This document shows, piece after piece, positions 34,103-44,891 of a DNA stretch of 64,000 nucleotides. Each line of letters starts with the position of its first letter. The stretch's first letter is position 1. The stretch is from positions 1 through 64,000 of the forward strand of contig BDDC01000028.1 in the NCBI GenBank assembly GCA_001662425.1. Reading direction: 5' to 3'. Below the pieces are notes generated by a model. The model had not been told where the DNA came from. It was given only the letters and a program-made list of their open reading frames with translations, and made no database searches. This DNA comes from Chlamydomonas sphaeroides. Taxonomy: Eukaryota > Chlorophyta > Chlorophyceae > Chlamydomonadales > Chlamydomonadaceae. Position numbers and translations under genes: made by a program.

Positions 34103-37100
34103 CTAGAGCTGGGTGGACAGCGCGGCACAGGCAGGCAAGGCCATAAAGCTGCAGCGGACAGACCCCGTGGCCAGACCAACCTGGCTTGGTGCCCCCCGAC
34201 CGCTGGCAGCAGCTGCCCGTGGGGGGCCCTCCGCGTGTACAGCCGGCGGCTGCAAGCCCTCCCCGTCGCTGCCGGGGGCGCCCGATGGGCTCGGCTGCGA
34301 CGACGGCGGCCGAGAGGACGCGGTGCCGCCCACGGATACAGCTGCCGGCGAGGCCGCCAGCTGGCCTGCTAGCCCCGTGCGGCCGCTGGCGCTTGCCAGG
34401 GCAGCAGCTGCGGCCGCGACGGATGTCGGCGTCAGGCCGCCCCGTGAGGCGGTCAGGGAGTTGGAGCGCGACAGCCGCTGCCCACCGCCGGGGCCTGCTG
34501 GCAGCGGCGGGGACGTCCGCGGTGATGCGCCCAGGCCGTTGCCGGAGGTCCGGGCCAGCGCCGCGAGGCTCGTGCCGGCCGCGCCTGCGCCCCAGTCCGC
34601 CCGGGCGCCGCGCTCCGCGCTGCTGCTGCGGAAGCGCATGCTTTGCGGCGTGCCTGGGACCGCGCCCCCGGCGGCGCCCGCCGCTGGCGGCATCATGCTG
34701 CTGCCTGCATCGCCAGCAGGGCCAGCGCCAGTGGACACAACCCCGTACGGCGGCCCGGCGCCCACGCCCGATGCCGACAGTCGCCGCACACCGCCAGAGG
34801 CGGCGGCAGCCAGCATGGGCGACTGCGGCCGGCTGCTGCCTTGACCGAACCCCATGCCGACGACAGCTGACGACGCGCCGGGTGAGGGCGCGACAGGGGG
34901 CCGAGGAGGCCCAGACGCGGGAGGTCGCGGCATAGGGCTCGCCGCTGGACCAACTCCAGCTGTTGGCGTGGCCGCCGCCCCCGTTCCCGGCGTGAGGGCG
35001 CGGGATCCAGGTGTGGAGCCGGCGATGGTGGCCGGAGAGCGATAGGGCCCGCCCGGCGTCGCCGCCACGACTGCAGCCGCCAGGCCCGATGGCCCTGCGA
35101 CGCTGCCGCGGGCGGCGCCTCCGTCGTCATGCGCCTGCCAGGTTCGGCTAGCGGTCATGGACATGGGCGTGATGGGCCGGCTGAGCGGGATGGTGAGGAT
35201 ACCCGGGCCGGCTGTCCCGTTGCCAAAGCCACTGCGCCGGCGCGTCGACGCCAGGCTGTTGCGGACGGCTGCGCCTTGCTGGCCGACGTCGCCGTCTGCG
35301 CCATCGTCAGCCATGGAGGCGGCCAGGGAGCCGGCGCCGCTGGCTCGCGACGCCTGCAATGCCCGTGCCGCGGCAAGCAGGCTGGAGCTGGTGCTGCTCG
35401 CGACGACGGCAGCGTAGGCCGAGGTCGTGGATGCACGGACGGCGTCGAGCTGCTGCGAGGCTGCCACAGACGGGGCAGCGGAACGGCGGCTGCGGGTCGG
35501 GCTTGGCCCGGCCCCCGCCTCCGCCTCCGCCTCCGCCTCCGCCTCCGCCTCCGCCTCCGCCTCCGCCTCCGNNNNNNNNNNNNNNNNNNNNNNNNNNNNN
35601 NNNNNNNNNNNNNNNNNNNNNNNNNNNNNNNNNNNNNNNNNNNNNNNNNNNNNNNNNNNNNNNNNNNNNNNNNNNNNNNNNNNNNNNNNNNNNNNNNNNN
35701 NNNNNNNNNNNNNNNNNNNNNNNNNNNNNNNNNNNNNNNNNNNNNNNNNNNNNNNNNNNNNNNNNNNNNNNNNNNNNNNNNNNNNNNNNNNNNNNNNNNN
35801 NNNNNNNNNNNNNNNNNNNNNNNNNNNNNNNNNNNNNNNNNNNNNNNNNNNNNNNNNNNNNNNNNNNNNNNNNNNNNNNNNNNNNNNNNNNNNNNNNNNN
35901 NNNNNNNNNNNNNNNNNNNNNNNNNNNNNNNNNNGGCAGGCGCTGCGTCGGCCTCATCCGCTAGCGCATCGTCGTGCTCGCTGGCAGAGGCCTCGGACGC
36001 TGCCCCGGGCGACGGCGGCTCGCTCGCCACCTCGTCCGCAGCGCCGTCCGCGTCGCCGCCGACGTCCTCTGCACACGGCTCCACGGGCACAGCGTCCATG
36101 GGCCCTGCGAGCATCCGAGGAGAGGTGGTGCCGGGTCAAGCCTGCGCCACATGCGGCTACGAGGACCCGTCATGCCGCGTCGCTGCAGCCCCGCCTGGAG
36201 CTTGCGGCACTGCCGGTGCTTACCCATCATCGTCTCGCCGAGGCCCCGCGGCAGCGTGCCGCCGAGCAGCGGCATGGTCGCGTGCGGCGGCAGCGTGCCC
36301 AGCTGCGGCAGCGTGCCCAGCAGCATGCTGCCGCGCATGCTGGCCGCGCCCGCCGCCGCCATGGCCGCGTGCGCGGCTGCGACCGAGCACCGGACGGCCG
36401 AGATGTGCCGCCGCGCGCCGTCGCTGCTCGCCAGGTAGCCGCAGCCGCAAAGGAGCTCCTCGCCGCTCGGCACGCCTGGAAGATGGGATGTGGGCCAGCG
36501 CCACGTGTGTGGGGGGGTGGTTGCACAGCAAGGAGACCCCGGCGTTCATGGGCGCATTGCGGCTTGGCTCGACCTGCGAGCCCGTAATTTCCACCGTATG
36601 CCCAGCCCCGATGCTCACACATGGTAGCCGTGCTACCCCCCTTGACGCATCCCCGAGCCCCACCCGGCACGGGCTCCAGCGACTCGGGCGTGATGTGGAC
36701 GTCCGCGTACGCGTCAAAGGCCGCGCCGTCGTCCGGGTCCAGGTCCACATCGCCGTCGGGCGCCGCGTCGTCGTCGCTCTCCGCGCCGGCGGCGGCCACG
36801 TACTCGGCGGGCGTGGGGTCCCGGAGCTGGCGGAGGATGTGCTTGATCTAAGGGCGCGGAGAAGGAGGCCGGGCCACCGGGGGATGGACGGCCATGCGGC
36901 TGTGAGCCAACACGGTCGTGCGCGTGCTGCAGTGCGAGGGCCAGCGCCGAAGCCATGACTGCCGTGAGGCCCACGGCCGCATCAGCGTTGCACCCTGCCG
37001 CGCCCTCTGCGCACCTGCACCGCAAACGTGGGCGGCGACACCTGCGCCACCGCCTCGAGCAGGTCGGCGGTGCCGCGCTCCGTCGCGGCGTCGCGGACGG

Positions 37101-40100
37101 CCGCCACGGTGAAGATGCTGTACAGCGTGCCGTGCACGTAGGTGCGGATCTGGGGCACCCGGGTGCGGCACACAGCACACGGGGACAGGAGCTCGGAGAA
37201 GCTACGCCAACCCAGCAACCTGCGCGTGCACAAAGGAGCGGGCGCCCGTGTGCCGCCGCCGCACGCATGCACCTGTGCCCTTGGGCCCTGATGTGATTAC
37301 TTCCCGGCCACGCCGCGCCGGCGCACCTGGTCGTTGTCGGACTCGAGCAGCTTCTCGCACAGGCGCAGCAGCGGCATGGCCACCTCGGCCGCCGCCGCGC
37401 GGCCGGCGGAGCGCAGGCACAGGTTCATGAGCAGCGCGGTGCCGTACTCGACCGCCACCGGCGAGACGGCGCTGGGCTCCTGCGGGGCGTGCCCGTGAGG
37501 CCGCCGGTTGGGTATCGGCTCAGCCTGCGTTGCCCTACCCAGACCGTGCACGCCGCAGGCAGCGCCATGCGGCCAGTCTTATCATGTGCAGACCGGCCAA
37601 CCGCATCACGCCGGCTCAAGGCGCCAGCTTGAATCCCGGTCAACCGAGCCCGTGCCTGCTGCCAAGCCCATGCCGTCCCCGACCCACGCACCTGTAGGTA
37701 GCCCACCACCCACGCCACTGAGCCTTCCCGGATCATGGCGCTCTGCGCCGCGCGCTTGAGGCTCAGCTTTTGCAGCGCCACCAGCGCGTGCTGCACCGCC
37801 GCCGAGCCGAGGCCAGGCCCAGCGCCACCCTCCTCCTGCTCCGCCGGCTGCTCGGCCTCGGCCTCGGCCGAGGACCGCATCACGGTCATCAGCGCCGGCA
37901 CCGCGGCCCCCGCGGGCAGCATGAGATAGTTCCGCCCCAGCCGGTCCGAGGCCACGGCGTTTGCGAGTCGCGCCAGCTCCTCGCCGACCCGAGCGTCGGT
38001 GGACGTGGCCAGGACCTGCAGCAGCGACGCCGTGCCCGCCTGCGCCGTGGCGGGCCGGCTGCCGGCGGAGCGGGGCAGCGGCTGCGGGTTGTGGGCGTTG
38101 AGCAGGTCCGCCTCGATCCAGGATGCGATGAGGCCCCAGCGGTCCGCGCCGGGCCGGCTGCGCGTCAGGCGCCAGCGCAGCGCCTGCAACAGTCGCGCCG
38201 CGAGCCAGCCGTCCGAGCCCTGCGACGTGCAACCGAGCATAGGCAAAGGCGGCCGTATAACGTGCCCAGTCCACGCTCCTCTGCATCTCACCCTCCCCGG
38301 TCACGTCTTCCTGGCCACTTCCAACAGGCCACTTGCCACTGTCCGACGGACTGCCTCGCTACCTTCCCCAAAGTCCGGGCGCACCTGCAGGTCCTGCTTG
38401 ACACGCTCGTAGTCCAAGGGCGCCAGCCCCGCACCCCGGCCGCCCTCGCCCTCCGCCGCCGCCGCGCCCGCCGCCAGCAGGTCGCTGGTGGCCAGTGCGT
38501 CCAGGGTGCCGTCCATCTGCAGCTGGCAGCTGTGGCGCAGCACCGCGCCCTCCTCCAGCCCCAGGCGGTCCAGGGACATGGTCATGTCGCCCACCTTACC
38601 GCCGCCGCCGCGCCGAGCCGCCCCCACGTCCAGCGTGCCGCTCCTGCGGGTTGGAAAGTGGGCGGGTAGCAGGGGCGTCGGAGGCACCAGCAGCCGCGGC
38701 GGTCAGCGGGTGAGGGGCACGTGGCTGGTCGGGACCGCGTTGGCCTGGGTTTCAGGCTGCGGGGCCCAAGCCGCCGGGCCTGACAGCGCCGCGCCTGCCA
38801 GCAGGGGCACCACGTGTCCGCCAGCTGAAGAGGGATTAGGACGCACAGGCCTGCTAGTGCTGCTTCGGCTGACAGGCCGAGCCGTGGCAGGGCGGGCCGC
38901 ACCCACCTCAGCACCGCGGCCATCTCCGCCTCGTCCTCCTCGTCGTACACGTCCTCCCCGTACTGCTTCGCAGCCGCCGCTGCCGCGAGCGCCACCGCCT
39001 CCGCCTCCGCGCGACGCGCCCGCGCCACCTGCAGCGCCGCCTCCGCCACGGGCCCCGTGCCCATCATAATGTCCGTCGCGCCGTCGTCCGCATCCTCCTC
39101 GTCGTCCCCCGCAGCGCCGCCCGCGGCCCCCGCGACCCCATCCGCAGCGGGCATGTCCTCCTCGCTGTCGCCCTCATCGTCCTGGATGAACCCGTCCTCG
39201 CTGTACTCGTCATCGCCGCCCGCCTGCCCGTTCGCGACCACCCGCGACTTGCGCTGCGCTGCGGCTCCGCTCGCGCGCGCAGCAGCAGGGACGGGCCCCG
39301 CACCCGCGGCAACGGCCTCGGCCGCGCCGCCCTCGGACCGCAGCTGCGCCCCCAGGCCCGAGTGCGTCTGCTGCAGAGGCGACACGGAGCTGCGCGGCGG
39401 GAGCGGCGGCGCGCCGCCGACGGTGTGGCCGCGGCGGCTCGCCGAGCCCATGCTGCCCGGCGGCAGCAGCTCCTGCAGCTCCCGCAGCTGCTGCTGCTGG
39501 TGCGGCAGCAGCCCAGCGCCGTGGCTGAGGCCCACGGAGCCGCGAGCGCCCGCGACGGCGCCACCGCCGCCGCCGGGGCCTCCACCGCCGCCGCTGGCGG
39601 GCCCATGGTGGGCAGCGTGGTAGTGGTGGCCTCCCTCCCGGGAGTGCGCGCGGGAGGCCCGCATGGCGCGGCTGCGCGGCGACAGGCGCGGCACGCTGTC
39701 TGCAGGCCAGCACGGGGGCATGCTGGACTCAGGCCAGGTATAACCTGCGTGCGGCTAGCAGCCCGTGTAATGAGTCCGCCTGCTGACTGCGACCGTACAA
39801 GAAGGTAACTGCAAGAGCCGCCTCATCGGGGTCTGCCTGCTGCGACGTACAATCGTACCTGTCGCCCGCAGGTGCTCGTCGTACATGACGTACAACAGCG
39901 GCACGGCGGTGGCGACCTTTCCCGTGACCGCCTCCAGAAACGCCTTGAGCCGCACGCGCAGGTCGTCCACCCAGCGCGCCTGGAACAGCGCCTCAAAGCT
40001 GGGGTGGTGCTCCGGCTGCAAGCAAACAAGGCAGCAGTAGGGGCAGACTAGGTTTGGCCATGCGGTGCCCACTTGAAAGCCGGGGGAAGGGGTGCGGGGA

Positions 40101-41215
40101 GCATTTCGTGGCCTTCAACGTGTGCCTTGTGCGCGTTGCTTTCGCGCTGGGTGCACAGCCCCGGCACGCACCTGCGGCACGTACGGCAGCGCATAGTACG
40201 GCAGGAACTCCGACGTGTGCGCCAGGCTGGCGCCCCGGCCCTCCAGGTAGGTCTTGAAGCCCTGAGAGGGATGACGAAGGGGCAGGCAATGCGCACTGCT
40301 GACGCCGTGGTGCGCCTTAGCCCGTGGGTGTGGCCAGCGCAACGACGGCCGCGGTGACAACCGTCGTGAGGCGAGCTACAACGCTAGCGGCCGTGTGCAG
40401 GGCAAATGTGATAAACCAGTCCGGTGCCGTATCGGCCCCGGTACGTCCGCACCTTCATGCGGAGCGCCAGCTCTTGCCGGCTGGAGCCGGCATGGGCAGA
40501 CAGCCGCGAGGCCTGGCCCGGCGTGACCACCAGCACGCTGCTGGACGGCAGCACGGGGTAGATGGCGAAGTAGACCTGGAGGTAGAACTCGAGCTACGTC
40601 GCGGGGCAGGACAGCAGCGGCGCGGGGCAGGGGAAGCAGGGCTTAGCCGCACGTACCCCAACTGCTGCCTTGGCCGTCCTAGGGAAGGTGGGACGCGGGC
40701 CTGCGGCACGCACCCCTGGGCCAACGTAAAGCGCCCAGCCTGCACCCAATCCGGCATGTCTTTGGCTGACCTGCTGCGTTGCGAGGTCGAAGCCGAGCTG
40801 GCCCGCGGGCACAAGTTGAGGCCATAGCTGAAAGAAGTCCAGCGCTTTGCCCTCATCCCACTTCCTCAGCTGCGGATAGGATGGGTTATTGCCGTCAAGC
40901 TATTGCAACATTGCGCGCTGACAGCGCCGCAGGGAAGCGCCATGTCGCATCTGGCATGCGCACCAGCTCTGAGCGTAGCCTGTCCTTCGCTTCCCTATTC
41001 TGATGCCTTGCGCTGATGAGTGAATTGTTGAGGTTCGTCCTCTTAGCTGTTCGCTCCTCCAGCAACGCTTGCACAGTGCTGTGGTACCCGAGGAACTGCA
41101 GAAAGTCCGTCACGTAGTTCAGCAGGTCACGGCAGCCACGCTCGGAGAGAGAGGGGCTGGCAGCGGTGCCCACACGCGGTGGGGCTTCGCCCTGCGCCTC
41201 TGCGCCTGCTGTCAT
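34103..41215 (-). CDS. ARMC9: ARMC9 homologue (LisH and armadillo-repeat ciliary/basal-body protein)
   Basis: Thirteen exons (- order): 40964-41215, 40771-40869, 40453-40593, 40172-40261, 39859-40015, 38907-39699, 38385-38643, 37692-38219, 37327-37479, 37015-37149, 36664-36847, 36224-36475, 34103-36104 (contains the N gap). An N-terminal LisH (CRDLLNYVTDFLQFLGYHST) is followed by segments that track vertebrate ARMC9 closely: LEFYLQVYFAIYP, GFKTYLEGRGASLAHTSEFL with YYALPYVPQ, HPSFEALFQARW, LLQALRWRLTRSRPG, ALVALQKLSLKRAAQSAMI, YGTALLMNLCLRSAGR, YVHGTLYSIFTV. ARMC9 acts at the ciliary base in a module with TOGARAM1, and human mutations cause Joubert syndrome. The middle exon 38907-39699 is Gly/Ala/acid-rich where animals have a coiled coil, and the C-terminus is a long Ser/Ala/Pro-rich tail. 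Exon-1 donor (GAGCTG|GTGCGC) was chosen for phase. The codon frames either side of the gap disagree if 363 N is taken literally. Confidence 0.9.
35515..35571. repeat. Hexanucleotide repeat (CTCCGC)n running into the gap
   Basis: At least nine CTCCGC units abut the N run. In the ARMC9 - strand frame to the right of the stop they read as alternating Ala-Glu. The array probably caused the assembly gap. Confidence 0.95.
35572..35934. other. Assembly gap (363 N) in the ARMC9 last exon
   Basis: Coding sequence is visible on both sides (ALADEADAAPA before, AGPSPTRSRRSAAPSVAAS after, on the - strand). Codon positions differ by one base across the literal N length, so the gap size is nominal or an intron is hidden. 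Confidence 0.99.
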
Positions 41216-41511
41216 TGTTTCGTCCCTCTGTAGGCCATGGGGGAGGCAGAGGCTCGTATGAACAATATATATGACATGCCGCGCTCCGCAAACGGCGCTG
41301 GAAACTTAACTGGCCCATGCAGAGGGGACCTGTTGACCAGCACCTTCACGCCACCCCGCAATGCTGTGCTATATTTGTTCCTGCAATTTTTCCTTCTAGC
41401 ATTCACGCGTACTTGCTCGCTGCTGACCGTTTCAACACATTCCTCGAACTGCGAAGCCCAAATGCTTCAATGAACGAAAAGCACTAAACAATATACGTGC
41501 GGGCGACGGCA
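41216..41511. promoter_or_regulatory. Compact divergent promoter, ARMC9 (-) and histone-fold gene (+)
   Basis: These 296 bp separate the two ATGs and are AT-richer than both flanks. A TATATA at about 41265-41271 lies some 50 bp from the ARMC9 start. TATATT near 41370 and ATATAC near 41492 lie on the side of the + gene. Confidence 0.6.
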
Positions 41512-43498
41512 ATGGGTGACGAGTACACAGCTGGGGACGATGGCGCGTCCCAACTGGTGCGCATAGCCAGCCAGCTGTCCAGCGAGGCACCAGATGCGTG
41601 ACTGGGCACCCCTGAATATGTCGGAAGGCCAGCTGACGGCCCGTGGCGCTTCCAAACCCGTATGACACGCGCGGTCCCCCACCAACCCCCGCCGGAACGC
41701 AGGACCTGCCCCTGCCACGCGTCAAGCGGATAATGCAGGTGGAGGCTGGCTGCCTCAATCCCAACTCGGATAGTACATTCGTGGTGTGCAGAGCAGCCGA
41801 GATGTTCTTGGACATGCTGGTGGAACACTGCAGCCGCGAGATGCCGGCCGGCAGCCATGACCTGCAGTACGATGACGTCTGTAAGTCACGCGGGGCTTCG
41901 ACAGGGGATGAGGAGCTACCTGCGCAAATATGCGTGCCTCAGCTCCGGGCCTCGCAGGCCATAGCTTGACGCCTTGCTCATCCCTGCGCCAACCCTCCGA
42001 TCCTCTTTGCAGCGCGGGCCGTCCAAGGCTGGCCACCTGCAAAGTTCCTCAAGGGTGAGACGCAAGGCTCTACCCGGGGTGATTTAGTATCTTTGTCCGG
42101 CATTGTGTGGCCTGAGATGCATGGCTGGGTGGTTGCTGCTCTGCCGGTTGCGCTTCGCAGATATCGTGCCGACACGAGTCACGGCCGGCCAGCTGCGGGC
42201 CAACGCGCAGCTGGGGATAGGCCAACGTAGCGCCGCAGCTGCTGCAGCAGCAGCACCGTCAGCGCAAGCGCACCAGCAGCAAGCGCCAGCCGCGCCTCCG
42301 GCAACACAGCGGCAGCGGCAGAAGGCGGCGGCAGCAGCAGCCGCTGCCGCGCAGCGGCAGCAAGCAGCAGCAGCCGCGGCCGCGGCGCGACAGGAGCAGG
42401 CGGCGACGGCAGCGGCGGCTCGGCAGCAGCAGGCGGAAGCGGCCGCTGCCGCAGCGCAGCAGCAGCAGGCGGCCGCCGCAGCCGCAGCTCAGCAGCAGCG
42501 CGAGCAAGCGGCAGCGGTCGCGGCGGCGCAGCAGCAGGCCGCGGTAACGGCCGCAGCGGCGCAGCAGCAGGCGGCGGCAGCGGCCGCGGCGCAGCAACAG
42601 CTGGCGGCGGCCTCGGCGCAGCAAAAGCAGGCGACGGCCACGGCACAGCAACAGCAGGCCGCGGCGGCTGCGTTGGCGCAGCAACAGCAGATGCTGCAGG
42701 CGGCGGTGCAGCAGCAGGCGGCCTTCCTAGCGCAGCAGCAGCAGCAGCTCCTGCTCCAGCAACAGCAGCAGCAGCAGCAGCCTGCAGCGGCGGCTGCGGC
42801 GCCGCAGCAGCTGCAGGCCACTGCGGCGCCGGCGGACGCGCACGCGGCGCAGCAGCAGCAGATGATGCAGCTGCAGCAGCAGTACTTCCAGGTGCGTGGG
42901 ACCTTGGGGGGACTGGGCCCCAGGGGCGAGGCCCACTGGGGCCAGGCGCTGTTGCTGGGTGCCTTGTCCTGGGTTGGCAGGCGTGCCGGAGTCAGGGCAT
43001 TATGGCCAAGGCCATGACGAGAAGGGACAAGACCTCTGGCAAGGGAGAGCACGACACAGCTCTTGCGGGCCTCGCGCGCTGCTGCAGCTGCGCGTGCCAG
43101 GGTCAGGAGGTTGAGACACGAGCATACCATGAAGTTGGTGGCGAGACCAACAGGAAGGGAGGGTGCGACGGAGTCTGCCTTACCTCCTGTCCGGCTCACG
43201 TGCATTCGGCGAAGCGCATGCCGTGCGGTCCGGCGCCGTGGCTGCGTCAAGCCTGCCCCCACGCGCCGGACGCTACTCCCGCGCCAGGGGCTGGCTCCCT
43301 TCCTGACCGCCGCCCCCTAACCCCCTGGCCCCTGACCGGCCCCTGACCCGCTGGCCCCTGGCGCAGATGTTCATGATGCAGCAGCAGCAGATGCAGATGC
43401 AGCAGCTCATGGCGGCGCAGCACATGCCGCAGCAGCACATGCCGCCCGCGCCCGACCCGCAGCAGGCAGCCATGGGCGTGCGCGGCCCGGGGGCGTGA
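41512..43498 (+). CDS. CHRAC1/POLE4 (Dpb3)-like histone-fold protein with long Gln/Ala tail
   Basis: Five exons: 41512-41556, 41703-41880, 42013-42054, 42161-42891, 43367-43498 (TGA), 375 aa. The histone fold spans residues 16-95: LPLPRVKRIMQVEAG, VVCRAAEMFLDMLVEHC, LQYDDVSRAV and FLKDIVPTRVTAGQL. It matches the CBF/NF-Y-like class, and the ending (FL.DI.P....) fits CHRAC1, POLE4 and Dpb3 better than NF-YC. Such proteins pair with a partner histone fold in chromatin remodelling (CHRAC) or DNA polymerase epsilon, and act in the nucleus. About 270 residues of almost pure Gln and Ala follow, continuing into a Met/Gln-rich last exon, whereas animal CHRAC1 has only a short acidic tail. The tail could form coiled coils or condensates. 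The start is the first ATG that splices in phase into the fold; exon 1 is only 45 nt. Confidence 0.8.
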
Positions 43499-44891
43499 GG
43501 CGGCGCGAGGCCCGGGGCCTGAGGCGGGCCGGGGGCCGGGAGCGGGCTGAGGCCTGAGGCGGCACGAGGCGTAAAGCGCCACCAGGCTCGAGCGGCATGC
43601 GGCCTGGGACGGCCCGAGGGCTGCGGGCTGAGGCGGCGCGAGGTGGCACGTGTCCCGAGCCCTCACGGCCTGGTGAGGGCTGCGCGGGTGGGGCCCTGGC
43701 TGCGGAGCCAGGTGGACGGGGGGTGGTGAGGCAGTGGCGTGTTGCGCTGGGAGGGAACCGCCGGGGAGATGCAGTGGGCGTGGCTGGCGGCGGTGGCTGG
43801 GTGAGACTGGACGGAGCACGTGAGGCATGCGGTGGCGGCTCAACCAGGACCGGGTGAATGTGGCTTGTGCCAGCGTCACGGTCGCTGTGGGTCGGCACGT
43901 CACGGGGCCGGTGTGGCCACTCGGCTGGCTGCGGGAGCGATGTCTGGGTAGGAGGTGGGGCGGGTGGGCGGGCATGGCCTGGCCGTGATTGTCCGCTACA
44001 GCGAGAGTACATATGCGTGCATGTGTAGCAATCTGGATCTGGTACCAGCCGCGCGCTTATTGCCGTTCCTCGACACACCACCACAACTTACTTCGTGTCA
44101 CCTGCCGCCATCATGGCCACGTGGAGACGCGTGGAGAGGCACGACGGGGTTGCCGACGGAGTGCAGAATGCTCACCAAGCTACGATGCGCGTACCACAAG
44201 ATGCTACAGCTCAGTTCAACTAGATTGACTATGCTTCTCAACACCTTGGGACGCCGGACCCTCGCCACTGAAAGCCTCTCTCAATCGCCTCGGGCGACGT
44301 GCAGGCGTAGTTATCGGCTCTGCAGTGCCGTGTCTAGCCACCCTGCCACACGGGCTTCGCCCTCGCCCCTGCCCCTGCCGGCCCGCATTGGGACTGTTGG
44401 TCATCAAAAGGCCTGTAGACCCCTCACCGGAGCCCTTTCACCCCACCGCCGCAACCCCCAGCCACTCGTAACACAGCCCCACTTCTGGATGTGGTCGCGC
44501 TGGATACGGGACCTGACCTTCCTGGACCTAACCGCGCCACCACCGCACCCCAGGCGACGCAGCCTGACATCCTCCTCCTCGTTCACCCCACCCTAGCACA
44601 CCCCACCCCACCCACATCCACATCCCCCTAGCCATCACCCCTTCATCGTGCCTTGTCTCCACTCGGTGCGCAAACGGAACATCACGCGACCGGTGCAACG
44701 GCGGGCGCTTTGGTCTGCGTCCCGACCCCGGCGAAGCCCCGCCTGCATGGCTGGGGTTCCACGACACTCCGCGCAAGCAACGCCAGCGCGACCACGAGCT
44801 CCCCACAACGCTACACATGCGCGAGCCTGCCCTCCGTCCCTCCTCCCTGCCTTGTGTGCCACCCTCTCCGCCCCTCCACCCCAAGCAGACC
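43499..44891. other. Convergent intergenic region
   Basis: There are 1,393 bp between the stop of the histone-fold gene (+) and that of the 482-aa gene (-). The first 450 bp form a degenerate G/A-rich tract with GAGGCGGC-like words; the rest is C-rich. No exon was recognised. Confidence 0.45.

Noticed and set aside
35129..36958. 609-residue + frame through the N gap
   Set aside because: Open only because N is read as any residue and because of high GC. The - strand ARMC9 exons explain the region.
41512..42054. NF-YC as the identity of the histone fold
   Set aside because: The region after the fold (FLKDIVPTRVTAGQL) and the LQYDDV segment align better with CHRAC1/POLE4. NF-YC's invariant helix residues are not matched by eye.
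42259..43262. Cys/Ala- and Leu/Arg-rich open frames on - strand
   Set aside because: Antisense shadows of the CAG/GCN repeat tail of the histone-fold gene.
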